A stretch of 64,000 nt of DNA, taken from assembly GCF_040436315.1 (NCBI RefSeq), contig NZ_AP031572.1:2294001-2358000 (forward strand). The letters run 5' to 3'. Source of the stretch: Synechocystis sp. LKSZ1 (GTDB taxonomy: Bacteria > Cyanobacteriota > Cyanobacteriia > Cyanobacteriales > Microcystaceae). Shown here one piece after another: positions 9,181-18,700 of the stretch. The notes under the pieces are model-generated. The model did not search any database, was not told the origin of the DNA, and saw only the letters and a list, made by a program, of their open reading frames with translations. The stretch's first letter is position 1; each line of letters starts with the position of its first letter. The translations under genes and the position numbers were made by a program.

Positions 9181-9744
9181 TCAATCTCGACGCTGGGCCA
9201 AGGTTTTCGTCCACCGTCGGCGAGCACAGCAGGCACAAACAGACCAACGGGCCAGGGCCAGGGAATCAGTGGGGGCCTGACATTGGGGACAACTAGGTAA
9301 GACTTGCCGCCGTTGTTCCATCACAGCTAGCCAACGGCCCAGGGCCTGCTCTGGATCCATCACGGGCTTTTGCTCGGGAGATTCTTCAGGAAAGAGTGTT
9401 GTCAGAGGTGGGGACGTTTCTGGCTCTGTCGGATTCGCATCGGGACGCCATTGGTACCACTGCCCTGGAGAAAAACGCAGATCCTGGAGGGGGTCTGAGA
9501 GATGGCGATTGAGTTGAGTCAATAGTTGAGGACGTTGGAAGCTCAGGGTCTGGGCCCAAACAGGGGAGGCCGTGGCAATCCAAAGTACCTGCTGGCGAAG
9601 GGCAATGGGGCGAGTATGCGAGTAGATCTCAGGCGTTACTACCTGACGCCAGGCTATCAGCGTTTGCTGGTAATGACGCAGGTGCTCCCAGTGGGGATGC
9701 TGTTGCAAATTACCAAGAAGACCGGACAGGGAGTTGAAGGACAT
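9181..9744 (-). CDS. dciA: DciA/DUF721-type protein with C-terminal cysteine cluster
   Basis: A 187-residue protein of the DUF721/DciA family, the ancestral loader of the replicative helicase DnaB. Residues about 5-95 carry the DUF721 pattern: LLGNLQQHPHW, LIAWRQVVTPEIYSHTRPIAL, QVLWIATASPVWAQTLSFQRPQLL. The C-terminus holds CPQC and CACC, separated by 15 residues, a likely zinc ribbon that is not part of the usual DciA core. I start at ATG 9744 (MSFNSLSGLLG), because the 25 residues upstream in frame are unlike the family and would run into the psbI promoter region. It is divergent from psbI. The helicase-loader role is inferred from the family. Confidence 0.75.
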   Translation of the reverse strand: MSFNSLSGLLGNLQQHPHWEHLRHYQQTLIAWRQVVTPEIYSHTRPIALRQQVLWIATASPVWAQTLSFQRPQLLTQLNRHLSDPLQDLRFSPGQWYQWRPDANPTEPETSPPLTTLFPEESPEQKPVMDPEQALGRWLAVMEQRRQVLPSCPQCQAPTDSLALARWSVCACCARRRWTKTLAQRRD

Positions 9745-9856
9745 GGCTATCACAAAGCCGCAGGGGATGGCCCTGATTCTAACGCTGACGAGGAGCCGAA
9801 ATAGGGTACAGTAAGGCAAGGTAGCATATCATCCCCGTCCATAATCATCATTTTTT

Positions 9857-9862
9857 AAGGAG
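9857..9862 (+). promoter_or_regulatory. Ribosome binding site of psbI
   Basis: AAGGAG, five bases before the psbI ATG, is a strong Shine-Dalgarno match. It supports expression of this very short gene. Confidence 0.7.
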
Positions 9863-9867
9863 CACCT

Positions 9868-9984
9868 ATGTTAACCCTCAAAATTGCGGTCTACATCGTT
9901 GTTGGCTTTTTTATCTCTCTCTTTATCTTTGGTTTTCTCTCCAGCGATCCCACCCGTAACCCCGGTCGCAAAGACTTTGAATAG
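9868..9984 (+). CDS. psbI: Photosystem II reaction centre protein I
   Basis: A 38-residue single-helix thylakoid protein, read directly from the sequence. It starts [15 protein letters not shown], has one membrane segment (about residues 5-24), and ends [14 protein letters not shown], the invariant PsbI tail. PsbI sits beside D1 and CP43 in photosystem II and helps assembly and stability. It has a strong ribosome binding site and is followed by a very good intrinsic terminator, so it is probably a single-gene transcript. This gene is the clearest proof that the organism is an oxygenic phototroph. Confidence 0.97.
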   Translation: MLTLKIAVYIVVGFFISLFIFGFLSSDPTRNPGRKDFE

Positions 9985-10026
9985 GCATCCACAAACATTA
10001 CTGGCCTTGAGTTACGCTAGACAGCA

Positions 10027-10060
10027 GGGACGAGAACGTTCTCGTCCCAGTTGCTTTTTT
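10027..10060 (+). terminator. Intrinsic terminator after psbI
   Basis: GGGACGAGAAC at 10027-10037 is followed at once by its perfect reverse complement (10038-10048), an 11-bp palindrome, and then by AGTTGC and a run of six T (10055-10060). It lies 43 bases after the psbI stop and 70 bases before the next gene, as expected for a rho-independent terminator. Confidence 0.8.
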
Positions 10061-10130
10061 GGCACAATCTTTAGCCAAATCAGTCTTCATTACTGCTAAA
10101 TATTGACTGTTAGTCGCCCCGTCGATCTAG

Positions 10131-12419
10131 ATGCCCCCCTTTGTTGTCCCTCCTCCCCCGGCCCAAGTACAGTACGTCAGTCCAAGGGAAACGGATACCC
10201 GTCTCGTTGCTGAAACAAGAGGATCGTCTATATCGCCCATTCCTGCTGAGGTTCCTACGGTTGTAGAGTATCATTACGCCGCTCCCAAACCGACTCTATC
10301 TTCTCCCCTTCCTCCCCCAGCCCAGGCCCAGCAACTAGGACAACCCCTCTCAGTCCACACGGAGGGCACCCAGGGATGGAAGCCATCCTCGACAACACTC
10401 CAGCCCATTGTTGGCCTTGGTCAGGCCCAGCGCCTAGTAACCCAAGCTCGGCAGGGTACGTCCCAGGAATTTGTTATTACTCCTGAAAATCCCTCACCAG
10501 CACCAGCCGTCAAACCCGCCCCCCCTCCAGAAGTGGTGGAACTCATTTCTGACCAACAAGAATACGATAGTGAACGCCAAATCGTTACCGCCACCGGGAA
10601 TGTGGTGATGCGGTTTACCAATGGGGTGCTGCTGGCCGACCGCCTACAGGTTAACTTGCCGGATCGTTTTGCCGTGGCTGAAGGCAATGTCACCTTAGAG
10701 CGAGGCGACCAAACGCTTAAGGGCCAACGTTTTGAGTATTTTTTTGTGTTGAATAAGGGGGTCATCTATCAGGCCAACGGGGATATCTACCAACCGACAA
10801 CCGGCCGGGATCTGTCCCCCACCCTCCCCACCGACCCTGGGGGTAGTATTATTTCTGGCAGTACTCTCAATGAACGCTTGGCCGCCAATCAGCCCGTCCA
10901 GAATATTACGGCAACGGATGGCTTGGGAGTAGCGGTCGGTGGCGGTCTTAGCCTTAATCAATTCGGGACTGCAGGGACTCCCGGTACGTCTGGGGGCCAG
11001 GTCAATCGTCTGCGCTTCCAGGCCGAGCGAGTTGATTTTGATGCTGATGGTTGGAATGCCAAGAAAGTCCGGATTACCAATGATCCCTTCTCACCACCAG
11101 AGTTAGAAGTTCAGGCGGAAACCGCAGACTACTATAATGTGGCGCCCCAAGTCGATGAGGTGAAACTCAGTGGTTCTCGGGTTTTACTTGACCAAACGAC
11201 CTCTCTCCCCTTCCAAGATCGTCTAACCATCGACCGTCGTGACCGGCAGCCAGGGGTTCTCAGCATCGGCTATGATGGCCAAGACCGGGGCGGGTTATTT
11301 ATCCAATCGGGCTTTACGCCCATTGATACCAAGCAGGTTCGTTTCCAAGTCAAGCCCCAGTACCTGATTCAAAAGGCCCTTTTTCCCGATGCCTTTCCCC
11401 AGGCCAATCAGAGTGAATCGACAGTGTGTGCCCTTTGTCCTTCGGTTTTTGGCCTGATTACGGACCTGGATGTCAGCTTCAACGAGCGGATGCGGTTGAT
11501 CAATACCCTTAATTTTTCTAACCTCAATCTTGATGAAGTAGACAATTCCCTGCGGGCTAAATTGGCCCTGCAAAATAAAATTGGGCCGATGGATAATCCC
11601 CACGACCTGCGGGTGGAATACAATTACCGCGAACGTCTTTTCAATGGTTCCTTAGGCTTTCAAACTGTAAACCAAAGTCTAGGGGCAGTCTTAGTCTCTC
11701 CCACCATCAACTTGGGCGACCCTAGTTTTCGTCTCAGTTATCAATTTTCCATCCAAGACATTCAGGCCGACACTGATCAGGCCGCTCTCCTGAGTCCTAA
11801 TCGGGAAAATAACCTAGTCACCCTCCTACGCTACCAAGGGGCCGCTTCCATCAATAAGGATTTTCTTCTCTGGGCTGGAACCCAGTTACCCCTGACACCA
11901 GAAGAAGGCCTGCGTTATTCTCCACGCCCCGTGGTTCCCTACCTATCCCTAACAACGGGGCTCACAGGGGTTAGTAGTTTTTATAGCGATGGCAGTACTC
12001 AGCCGTCCCTAACCGGCAGCATTGGCTTATTTGGCCAGTTTGGTCATTTTTCCCGGTCCTACCTCGACTATACCGGCTTCAATATTACCTACTTCCAAGG
12101 CATTCGGGGGGAGGTATCGCCTTTTCTGTTCGACCGTTTTGCGGATACCCAAGTGTTGACCTGGGGCCTGACTCAACAGGTTTATGGCCCCCTCCGTGTC
12201 GGCATTCAGAGCGCCTATAGTATTGATGCCAACAAGGAAATCAGTACAGATTACTTTTTAGAGTATAGTCGGCGTACCTACAATTTACAGTTGCGTTACA
12301 ATCCCCAACTCCAAGTGGGTTCGATTAATCTTCGCATTAGTGATTTTAACTGGAGCGGCAATCCCGGCACCTTTGAAGGCACAGACATCCGTCCAGTTAT
12401 TCAAGGCGTTACTCGTTAG
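10131..12419 (+). CDS. DUF3769 / OstA-LptD-like outer membrane protein
   Basis: A 762-residue protein of the cyanobacterial DUF3769 family. Residues about 130-230 form an OstA/LptA-like beta domain (LISDQQEYDSERQIVTATGNVVMRF, then LEADRLQV-like LLADRLQVNLP and GNVTLERGDQTLKGQRFEYFF). The C-terminal half from about residue 430 is rich in alternating strands (NLRISDFNWSGNPGTFEG) like the beta-barrel of LptD. The expected role is in lipopolysaccharide export to the outer membrane; this is inferred from the fold. The N-terminal 120 residues are rich in proline and lack a recognisable signal peptide, and a stop codon sits directly before the ATG, so no longer form exists. It follows psbI and its terminator. 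Confidence 0.75.
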   Translation: MPPFVVPPPPAQVQYVSPRETDTRLVAETRGSSISPIPAEVPTVVEYHYAAPKPTLSSPLPPPAQAQQLGQPLSVHTEGTQGWKPSSTTLQPIVGLGQAQRLVTQARQGTSQEFVITPENPSPAPAVKPAPPPEVVELISDQQEYDSERQIVTATGNVVMRFTNGVLLADRLQVNLPDRFAVAEGNVTLERGDQTLKGQRFEYFFVLNKGVIYQANGDIYQPTTGRDLSPTLPTDPGGSIISGSTLNERLAANQPVQNITATDGLGVAVGGGLSLNQFGTAGTPGTSGGQVNRLRFQAERVDFDADGWNAKKVRITNDPFSPPELEVQAETADYYNVAPQVDEVKLSGSRVLLDQTTSLPFQDRLTIDRRDRQPGVLSIGYDGQDRGGLFIQSGFTPIDTKQVRFQVKPQYLIQKALFPDAFPQANQSESTVCALCPSVFGLITDLDVSFNERMRLINTLNFSNLNLDEVDNSLRAKLALQNKIGPMDNPHDLRVEYNYRERLFNGSLGFQTVNQSLGAVLVSPTINLGDPSFRLSYQFSIQDIQADTDQAALLSPNRENNLVTLLRYQGAASINKDFLLWAGTQLPLTPEEGLRYSPRPVVPYLSLTTGLTGVSSFYSDGSTQPSLTGSIGLFGQFGHFSRSYLDYTGFNITYFQGIRGEVSPFLFDRFADTQVLTWGLTQQVYGPLRVGIQSAYSIDANKEISTDYFLEYSRRTYNLQLRYNPQLQVGSINLRISDFNWSGNPGTFEGTDIRPVIQGVTR

Positions 12420-12436
12420 AATAAGAAAAGAAGCCT

Positions 12437-12767
12437 ATGCAACTATCTAAACTTGAAAAAGTAGACTTAAGGGAAATTTGGAAACATGAAGCATTAGATT
12501 TTACAATTTGGCTTGCACAAGCAGAAAATATTGGTTCATTAAGTGATACAATAGAAGTGAATATTTCTATCATTCAGACTAAAGCAAGCATTGGAAAGTT
12601 CAATATCGATATACTGGCAGAAGAAGAAAATACTAGTAGAAAGATAATTATTGAAAATCAGCTTGAATTTACCGACCATGACTACCTAGACAAGCTTATT
12701 ACCTAGTGCGTCGGGATTAAATGCAGAAATAATTATTTGGATTGTTAAAAATGCACATAAAGACTAG
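12437..12767 (+). pseudogene. Frameshifted remnant of a DUF4268-type nuclease-fold gene
   Basis: The first frame (12437-12706, 89 residues) matches the N-terminus of a PD-(D/E)XK-like family often annotated with DUF4268: DLREIWKHEALDFTIWL, FNIDILAEEE, KIIIENQLEFTDHDYLDKLIT. It stops at TAG (12704-12706) where the family normally continues with YA-GL-A-III-W. That continuation is present one base out of frame: GCG at 12708 onward reads ASGLNAEIIIWIVKNAHKD before a stop at 12765-12767. One inserted base (TAGT for TAT/TAC) explains the break. The rest of the gene is missing; the DUF29 gene begins inside the remnant at 12751. The AT-rich codon use differs from the neighbours, suggesting acquired DNA. 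Confidence 0.7.
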
Positions 12768-13209
12768 TCTCTATGAACAAGATTTTTACGCCTGGACACA
12801 ATCCCAGGCAGAAGCCTTAGCCCATAGGCAAATTTCAAATTTAGACTGGCAAAACCTACAGGAGGAAATTTCAGCCTTGGGACGGCAAGAATACCGAGAA
12901 ATAGTAAGTCGTTTAACCGTTCTGTTAGGGCATTTACTCAAATGGGAATTACAACCAGAAAAACGGTCTCGGAGTTGGTTTTTAACCATTCGTGAACAAC
13001 GACGCTCAATTCGTCGTCACCTCAAACAAAATCCCAGTCTAAAGGCTCGATTACCCGAAGCCCTAGAAGAAGGATTTGAAGCCGGGACGGATCTGGCTTT
13101 ACGTGAAACGGGCCTACCGATTCGTATTTTTCCTTTGGTCTGTCCCTATCCATTAGAACAAGTTTTGCAAGATTATTTTCTCTGTGACACAACTCAGGAC
13201 TGGGATTAA
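12751..13209 (+). CDS. DUF29 domain-containing protein
   Basis: A 152-residue protein of the DUF29 family, abundant in cyanobacteria and of unknown function. Hallmarks are SLYEQDFYAWTQSQAEAL at the N-terminus, NLQEEISALGRQEYREI, the LLGHLLKWELQPEKRSRSW helix, and TIREQRRSIRRHLKQNPSL. The ATG at 12751 (MHIKTSLYEQ) fits the usual DUF29 start; a TTG nine bases upstream is possible but unneeded. The start lies inside the decayed nuclease-like remnant. DUF29 genes are often mobile and occur in many copies per genome, which suits this patchy location. Some authors link the family to toxin-antitoxin-like loci, but nothing here shows that. Confidence 0.8.
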   Translation: MHIKTSLYEQDFYAWTQSQAEALAHRQISNLDWQNLQEEISALGRQEYREIVSRLTVLLGHLLKWELQPEKRSRSWFLTIREQRRSIRRHLKQNPSLKARLPEALEEGFEAGTDLALRETGLPIRIFPLVCPYPLEQVLQDYFLCDTTQDWD

Positions 13210-13335
13210 TCAAGATTGTTTATTGGTTAGAGAGGTAGAACAAAAGATTTAGCTAACTTGTCAGTTGGTTAGGTATTCACTGACAAAGCTTGGTAAGATA
13301 TAAGACTGATTATTTATTGAAACAATTCCCTGACT

Positions 13336-14241
13336 ATGGCCCCTTCTTCCAAAGCGACGGCTTTTTCACACGATGATTTTGCTAAAGCCTTAGAACAACA
13401 CGACTACCACGCAGAAAAAGGGCAGACCGTACGAGGGAAAGTTTCCCAGCATACGTCTGATGGGGCCTATGTTGACTTTGGCGGAAAATCACCAGGGTTT
13501 TTACCCCTGCGAGAAGTGGGCCTTAATGCCGTACCCGTCCTTGAAGAAGAACTCCCCCTGGGTAGTGAATGGGATTTTCTGGTGATTAGTGAACAAAATG
13601 CTGATGGTCAGGTTCAGCTTTCTCGGCGTCAACTCCAACTCCAAGAAGCCTGGGATAATATCGCCAGCGCGGCGGAACAGGGTAAAGCGCTTGAACTGTT
13701 GGTCACAGGGGTCAATCGCGGTGGAGTCACGGGAGATGTGGCTGGTTTGCGGGGCTTTATTCCTCGTTCTCATTTAGTCGAAAAAGACAACCCCGAGGGG
13801 TTAGTGGGCCATGTTCTAACTGCTGAGGTGCTAGAGGCAGATCCAGACCGCAATAAGTTGGTATTATCTCAACGGAATCAGCTCAAAGCGGCGGCCATGA
13901 GCCAGATCGCGAAGGGGAGTATTGTGGCTGGACGGGTGGTCAAAATCCAACCCTACGGCATTTTTGTGGATCTGAATGGGGTGACAGGCCTATTGCACAT
14001 TACCCAAATCAGTGGCGTTCGGATTAGTGACCTCAATACATTGTTTACCTATGGCCAAGGTATTCAAGTCATGGTTCTAGACATTGATGAGTACAAAAAC
14101 CGTATTTCCCTCACGACGAAAATTCTAGAGGCCTATCCCGGAGAATTGGTGGAGAAATACGAGGAAATGATGGCGGATGTCCCCAACCGTATTGCCGATA
14201 TTCAGGCCAAGTTAGCCCAGGCAGAAGCCCAAAAGGATTAA
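13336..14241 (+). CDS. rpsA: 30S ribosomal protein S1 homologue (three S1 domains)
   Basis: A 301-residue protein with three S1 RNA-binding domains at about residues 28-98, 115-178 and 195-268; the third is the most canonical (GSIVAGRVVKIQPYGIFVDLNGVTGLLHITQIS). Escherichia coli S1 has six, while cyanobacteria and chloroplasts have short S1 forms of about 300-330 residues and often two paralogues. The divergent first domain and the size suggest the Rps1b-like paralogue rather than the main S1. Role: mRNA binding and translation initiation on the small subunit. A 126-base leader separates it from the DUF29 gene. Confidence 0.85.
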   Translation: MAPSSKATAFSHDDFAKALEQHDYHAEKGQTVRGKVSQHTSDGAYVDFGGKSPGFLPLREVGLNAVPVLEEELPLGSEWDFLVISEQNADGQVQLSRRQLQLQEAWDNIASAAEQGKALELLVTGVNRGGVTGDVAGLRGFIPRSHLVEKDNPEGLVGHVLTAEVLEADPDRNKLVLSQRNQLKAAAMSQIAKGSIVAGRVVKIQPYGIFVDLNGVTGLLHITQISGVRISDLNTLFTYGQGIQVMVLDIDEYKNRISLTTKILEAYPGELVEKYEEMMADVPNRIADIQAKLAQAEAQKD

Positions 14242-14281
14242 GTCCCAGGCCTCTGACCGATGGGTTAACCAAGCCGTCGAA

Positions 14282-15169
14282 TTAACCGAAGGTTTGGATC
14301 AGCCAAGTCTGTAAAAGGGGATTAACTAGCTCGGGCGTATCATCGTGGGGACAATGGCCCGAATTGAGATAATGCTCCGTGAGGGAGGGGTAGAATTGTC
14401 GGAATTTTTCTCCCCGTTCCCGGGCCTTCATCCAGGGGTCATGCTCGCCCCACAACACTAATAGCGGTGACTGTAAACGTTCCAATAAATGATCAACGGC
14501 TTCTCCCTGGGGCGTTTTGAAGACAGAGGCGAAGACCTGGGCGGCGCCGGGGTCGCAGGACGGCTGATAAATTTCCTCTACGAGACGGTCGGTAATGGCG
14601 GTCTGATTGACGTAGACCTTCTGGAGGGTTTTACGAATATTGCCCTTGCGCCGCACGTATTGAAAAAGCAAGTTACTAGCCCAATCCTGAAGCAGGAGAT
14701 TTTTGAGAAACTGCTGGACGGGGTTAGGTTGGCGGGGATGGAGTTGATCACTAAAGGGGCCAGCACTATTGAGGAGTACCACGCCGGCAACCTGTTCAGG
14801 ATGATTGGCCCCGGCACAGAGGGCCGCGTAGCCGCCTAGGGAATTGCCCGCCACGACAGTCTTTTGGCCAATCACTTGTTCGATAAAGTCCTTTAACTGG
14901 GCCTGCCAGAGGGCGCCACTATAGGCTAAGGCCGGTTTTGCGGAGCGGCCAAAACCCAGGAGGTCAATGGCCCAAACTTGAAAATCCTGTTGGAGTTCGA
15001 CGATGGTTTTGCGCCAGTGGTCGGTGGAGGCCCCAAAGCCGTGAACCAAGAGTAGCGGCGGACGCGAAGAGGCGGTCGAACCCGCTTGCACGTAATAGAT
15101 AGAGTGTCCTTGCCACTGCCAAGTATTACCTGGAAAAGATTGGGCCAGCATGGGGGAAACCGCTTGCAT
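14282..15169 (-). CDS. Alpha/beta hydrolase
   Basis: A 295-residue alpha/beta hydrolase with the whole catalytic set: oxyanion-hole motif LLVHGFGAS (about 40-48), nucleophile elbow GNSLGG with Ser110, Asp244 in LWGEHDPW, and His272 in SGHCPHDDTPE. The tail motif HCPHDDTPELVNPLL and the lid with NP-Q-FLKNLLLQDW resemble cyanobacterial and plastid hydrolases related to pheophytinase/chlorophyll dephytylase, but the substrate cannot be set from sequence. It has no signal peptide and so is probably cytoplasmic. It is convergent with the S1 gene (40-base gap) and is followed in the same direction, on its upstream side, by the HIT gene 51 bases away. Confidence 0.88.
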   Translation of the reverse strand: MQAVSPMLAQSFPGNTWQWQGHSIYYVQAGSTASSRPPLLLVHGFGASTDHWRKTIVELQQDFQVWAIDLLGFGRSAKPALAYSGALWQAQLKDFIEQVIGQKTVVAGNSLGGYAALCAGANHPEQVAGVVLLNSAGPFSDQLHPRQPNPVQQFLKNLLLQDWASNLLFQYVRRKGNIRKTLQKVYVNQTAITDRLVEEIYQPSCDPGAAQVFASVFKTPQGEAVDHLLERLQSPLLVLWGEHDPWMKARERGEKFRQFYPSLTEHYLNSGHCPHDDTPELVNPLLQTWLIQTFG

Positions 15170-15220
15170 ATTGTTAAGAAATGTTAAGGATTTACCCCCT
15201 ATCTTAGCCCATGGGGAGGC

Positions 15221-15622
<402 letters not shown>

Positions 15623-15733
15623 TCACTTTTAAATGCGAATAGCAATCTCCTCCAATTAATACACCCCCTGAATTCCTAATCTAATACATTCTTTTAATTC
15701 CATTCTTATTTCGGTGTGGGTCAAACTATATAA

Positions 15734-18700
15734 ATGTCTATTCGGATATGGATTAAAAAACTATTAAATGTCCTTTCTCAGGGGCCCCCTTCCTCCAATG
15801 ACTCTCTTCCTGCCATTCTCCCTCCCTCACTGCCAGGGCTGATTTCATCGTTGCCACGGTCAACCACCGGTGAGGCTTCCTCGGTCGCAGACTTATCCGT
15901 ACCAGAGTTGTATCGTTACCAGGGGGCTATTGCCGAACTGAGTCAACAAGGCATTGCCGCACGGGATCTGTATCCTTTTTTTGATGAAACAGCCCGCATT
16001 CTCCAGCAGACCTTAGCTGTCGATTGTGTTGCTTTGTGGGAGTTACTACCCAATCGCTCTGCCTTTCTACTTTCTGCTGGCCAGGGCTGGCCCAAGGGAG
16101 TTGTCGGTTCCTACACCATTGATGGTAGTCATCGCTCCTTTACGGGCTATACCCTGCGCCTGAACCAAGACCGTTCTATGTCATCCTACGAGGCGGTAGT
16201 GGTGGAAGACCTACGGGTAGAGACGCGCTTTCGGGCCTCGCCGCTGCTCCATAACAGACATCTCATTAGTGGCATCAATGTGGTGATTCCCACGCCCAAA
16301 GGCCCCTTTGGCGTTCTGGGGGTCTACAGTAATGCTTCTCGGCGATTTACCTCCGCTGAAGCCAACTTTCTGATTGTCGTTAGTCACATTTTAGCCGCGG
16401 CCATTGAACGGCAGGAGGATGAAGCCAAGCTCCAACTCCTCGAACGGGCCGTTAATGCGAGCCAAAATGGCATTTTAATTATTGATGCCTTGGAATCTAG
16501 TAATCCGATTATCTATGCGAATCAGGGTTTTGAGACCATTACTGGCTATAGCCGTCAGGAGGCCATCGGCCGGAGTTGTCGTTTTTTGCAAGGCCAAGAC
16601 CGCCAGCAACCGGAAATTGATATTTTGCGTCAAGCCATTGCCCAGGGGCAAGAATGCAATGTGAGTCTCCGCAACTATCGCAAGGACGGGCAATTATTTT
16701 GGAATCGTCTCCACATTTCTCCCGTCCACGACAACAATGGGTGTCTGACCCACTTTATTGGCATCCAAACCGACATCACCGACTACAAACAAGCCGAGGC
16801 CCAACTACGCGATAGTGAGGCCCGGTTACAGGGTATTGTGAGCACGATCTCCGATGGCTTACTGGTTGTAACTCCCACAGGGATAATTAAGTTCGTTAAT
16901 CCGGCCGCTGAGCGATTGTTTTGTCGGTCGAAAGTAGAATTACTAGAACAATATTTTGGCCTCCCCGTGGCCCAAGGAACGGCGACAGAAATTGAACTTA
17001 CGTCCCCCACGGGCCAATTAACCATGGCAGCCATGCGGGTGGTCGATATTACTTGGGAACAGGCTCCTGCTTTTTTGGTCTCCCTACGAGATATCACTGA
17101 GCAATACCGAGTCACCCAGGCCTTGGCGGAAAGTGAAGAACGGCTAGAGGGTGTTTTAGGCTCGATTCAAGATGTGGTCTGGTCTACCGCCGCCGTAACC
17201 CGAGAGGTTCTGTATCTCAATCCGGCTACGGCTGAAGTCTATGGTCGTCCCGTGACCGATTTCTATCAGGACCCCCAGCTCTGGTCGGCTCTCATCCACC
17301 CAGACGATCGGTTACTCATGGAATATGGCCTGCAGAGCTTGCTAGAGCAGGGCCATCTGGAAATTGAGTACCGGATTCTGCGACCAAACGGGGAAATTCG
17401 TTGGCTCCTGCGCCGAGCCAGAGTAGTCCGAGATGACGAAGGCAATCCCCTGCGTCTCGATGGCATCGATAGTGACATTACCGAACGGAAGCTAGCCGCA
17501 GAACAACTCCACTACAGTGCGACCCACGATACGCTCACCCATCTCCCCAACCGTCTGTTCTTTCTGAATCGCTTAGAACATGCTCTCCAGCGTCACCGCC
17601 GTCATCCCGATTTTAATTTCGCAGTCTTGTTTCTCGATTTAGACAGTTTCAAGGTGATTAATGACAGCCTGGGCCATGCTTGCGGCGATCTATTGCTCCA
17701 GGAAATTGCCCAGCGGCTTAAGAGTTGTCTCCGGCCAGAGGATACTCTTGCCCGTCTTGGGGGGGATGAATTTACCATGCTGATTGAGGAGATTCACACG
17801 ATTCAGGATGTTGTTTTGATTGCTGAGCGCATTCACCGAGCACTTTTTCGCCCTCTCAATCTCCATGGCCAGGAAATTTTCACCAATACCAGCATTGGCA
17901 TTGCCACCAGTCACATCTTCTACCGCCGTCCCGAAGATATCCTCCGGGATGCCGATACCGCCATGTACCAAGCCAAGGCCAAGGGCAAAGCTTGCTACGT
18001 CGTTTTTGACCAGGCCATGCACCACAATGCGGTTTTACGCCTACAGCGGGAGAGTTCCCTCCGCCGGGCCCTCGAACGCCGAGAACTGGAACTCCATTAT
18101 CAACCGATTATTAACCTGGATACCGGCCAACTATCAAGTCTTGAGGCCTTAGTTCGTTGGCGACATCCGGAAGAAGGCTTGATTATGCCCAGTCATTTCA
18201 TTGACATTGCGGAGGAAACCGGCCTGATTATTCCCATCAGTCAATGGATTTTAGAAGAAGCTTGTGCCCAAACCTTGGCCCTGCAAGCGGAACTTTCTGC
18301 CTGGCACGACCTCACTATCAGTGTTAATGTGTCGAGCCGACATATGCGTAACCGCGATTTACTAGAGGATATTGATCGAGTGTTGGCCCTGACACATCTC
18401 CGGCCCCAATCTCTCAAGCTTGAAATCACTGAAACCCTACTGATGGATAATCTAGAATTGGCCACGGAGGTCTTGCTGGAACTACGCAAGCGAGATATTA
18501 GTATTTCTCTAGATGATTTTGGTACAGGCTACTCTTCCCTGAGCTATCTTCATCGTTTTCCCATCAATACGATCAAGATAGACCGCTCCTTTGTCAGCGA
18601 TATGCAGCCCCATAGTGAAAATGCGGAGATTGTGCGCACCATTATTACCCTAGCCCATAGCCTCAACCTCGACGTGATCGCCGAAGGCGTTGAAACGGAA

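Noticed and set aside
9053-9296. Two plus-strand frames of 72-75 residues between amt and dciA
   Set aside because: They run into the DciA gene on the opposite strand and show no conserved features; the left part is more likely the amt promoter region.
9884-10099. 71-residue plus-strand frame with a signal-peptide-like start
   Set aside because: It overlaps psbI in another frame; the hydrophobic start is a by-product of the psbI membrane helix.
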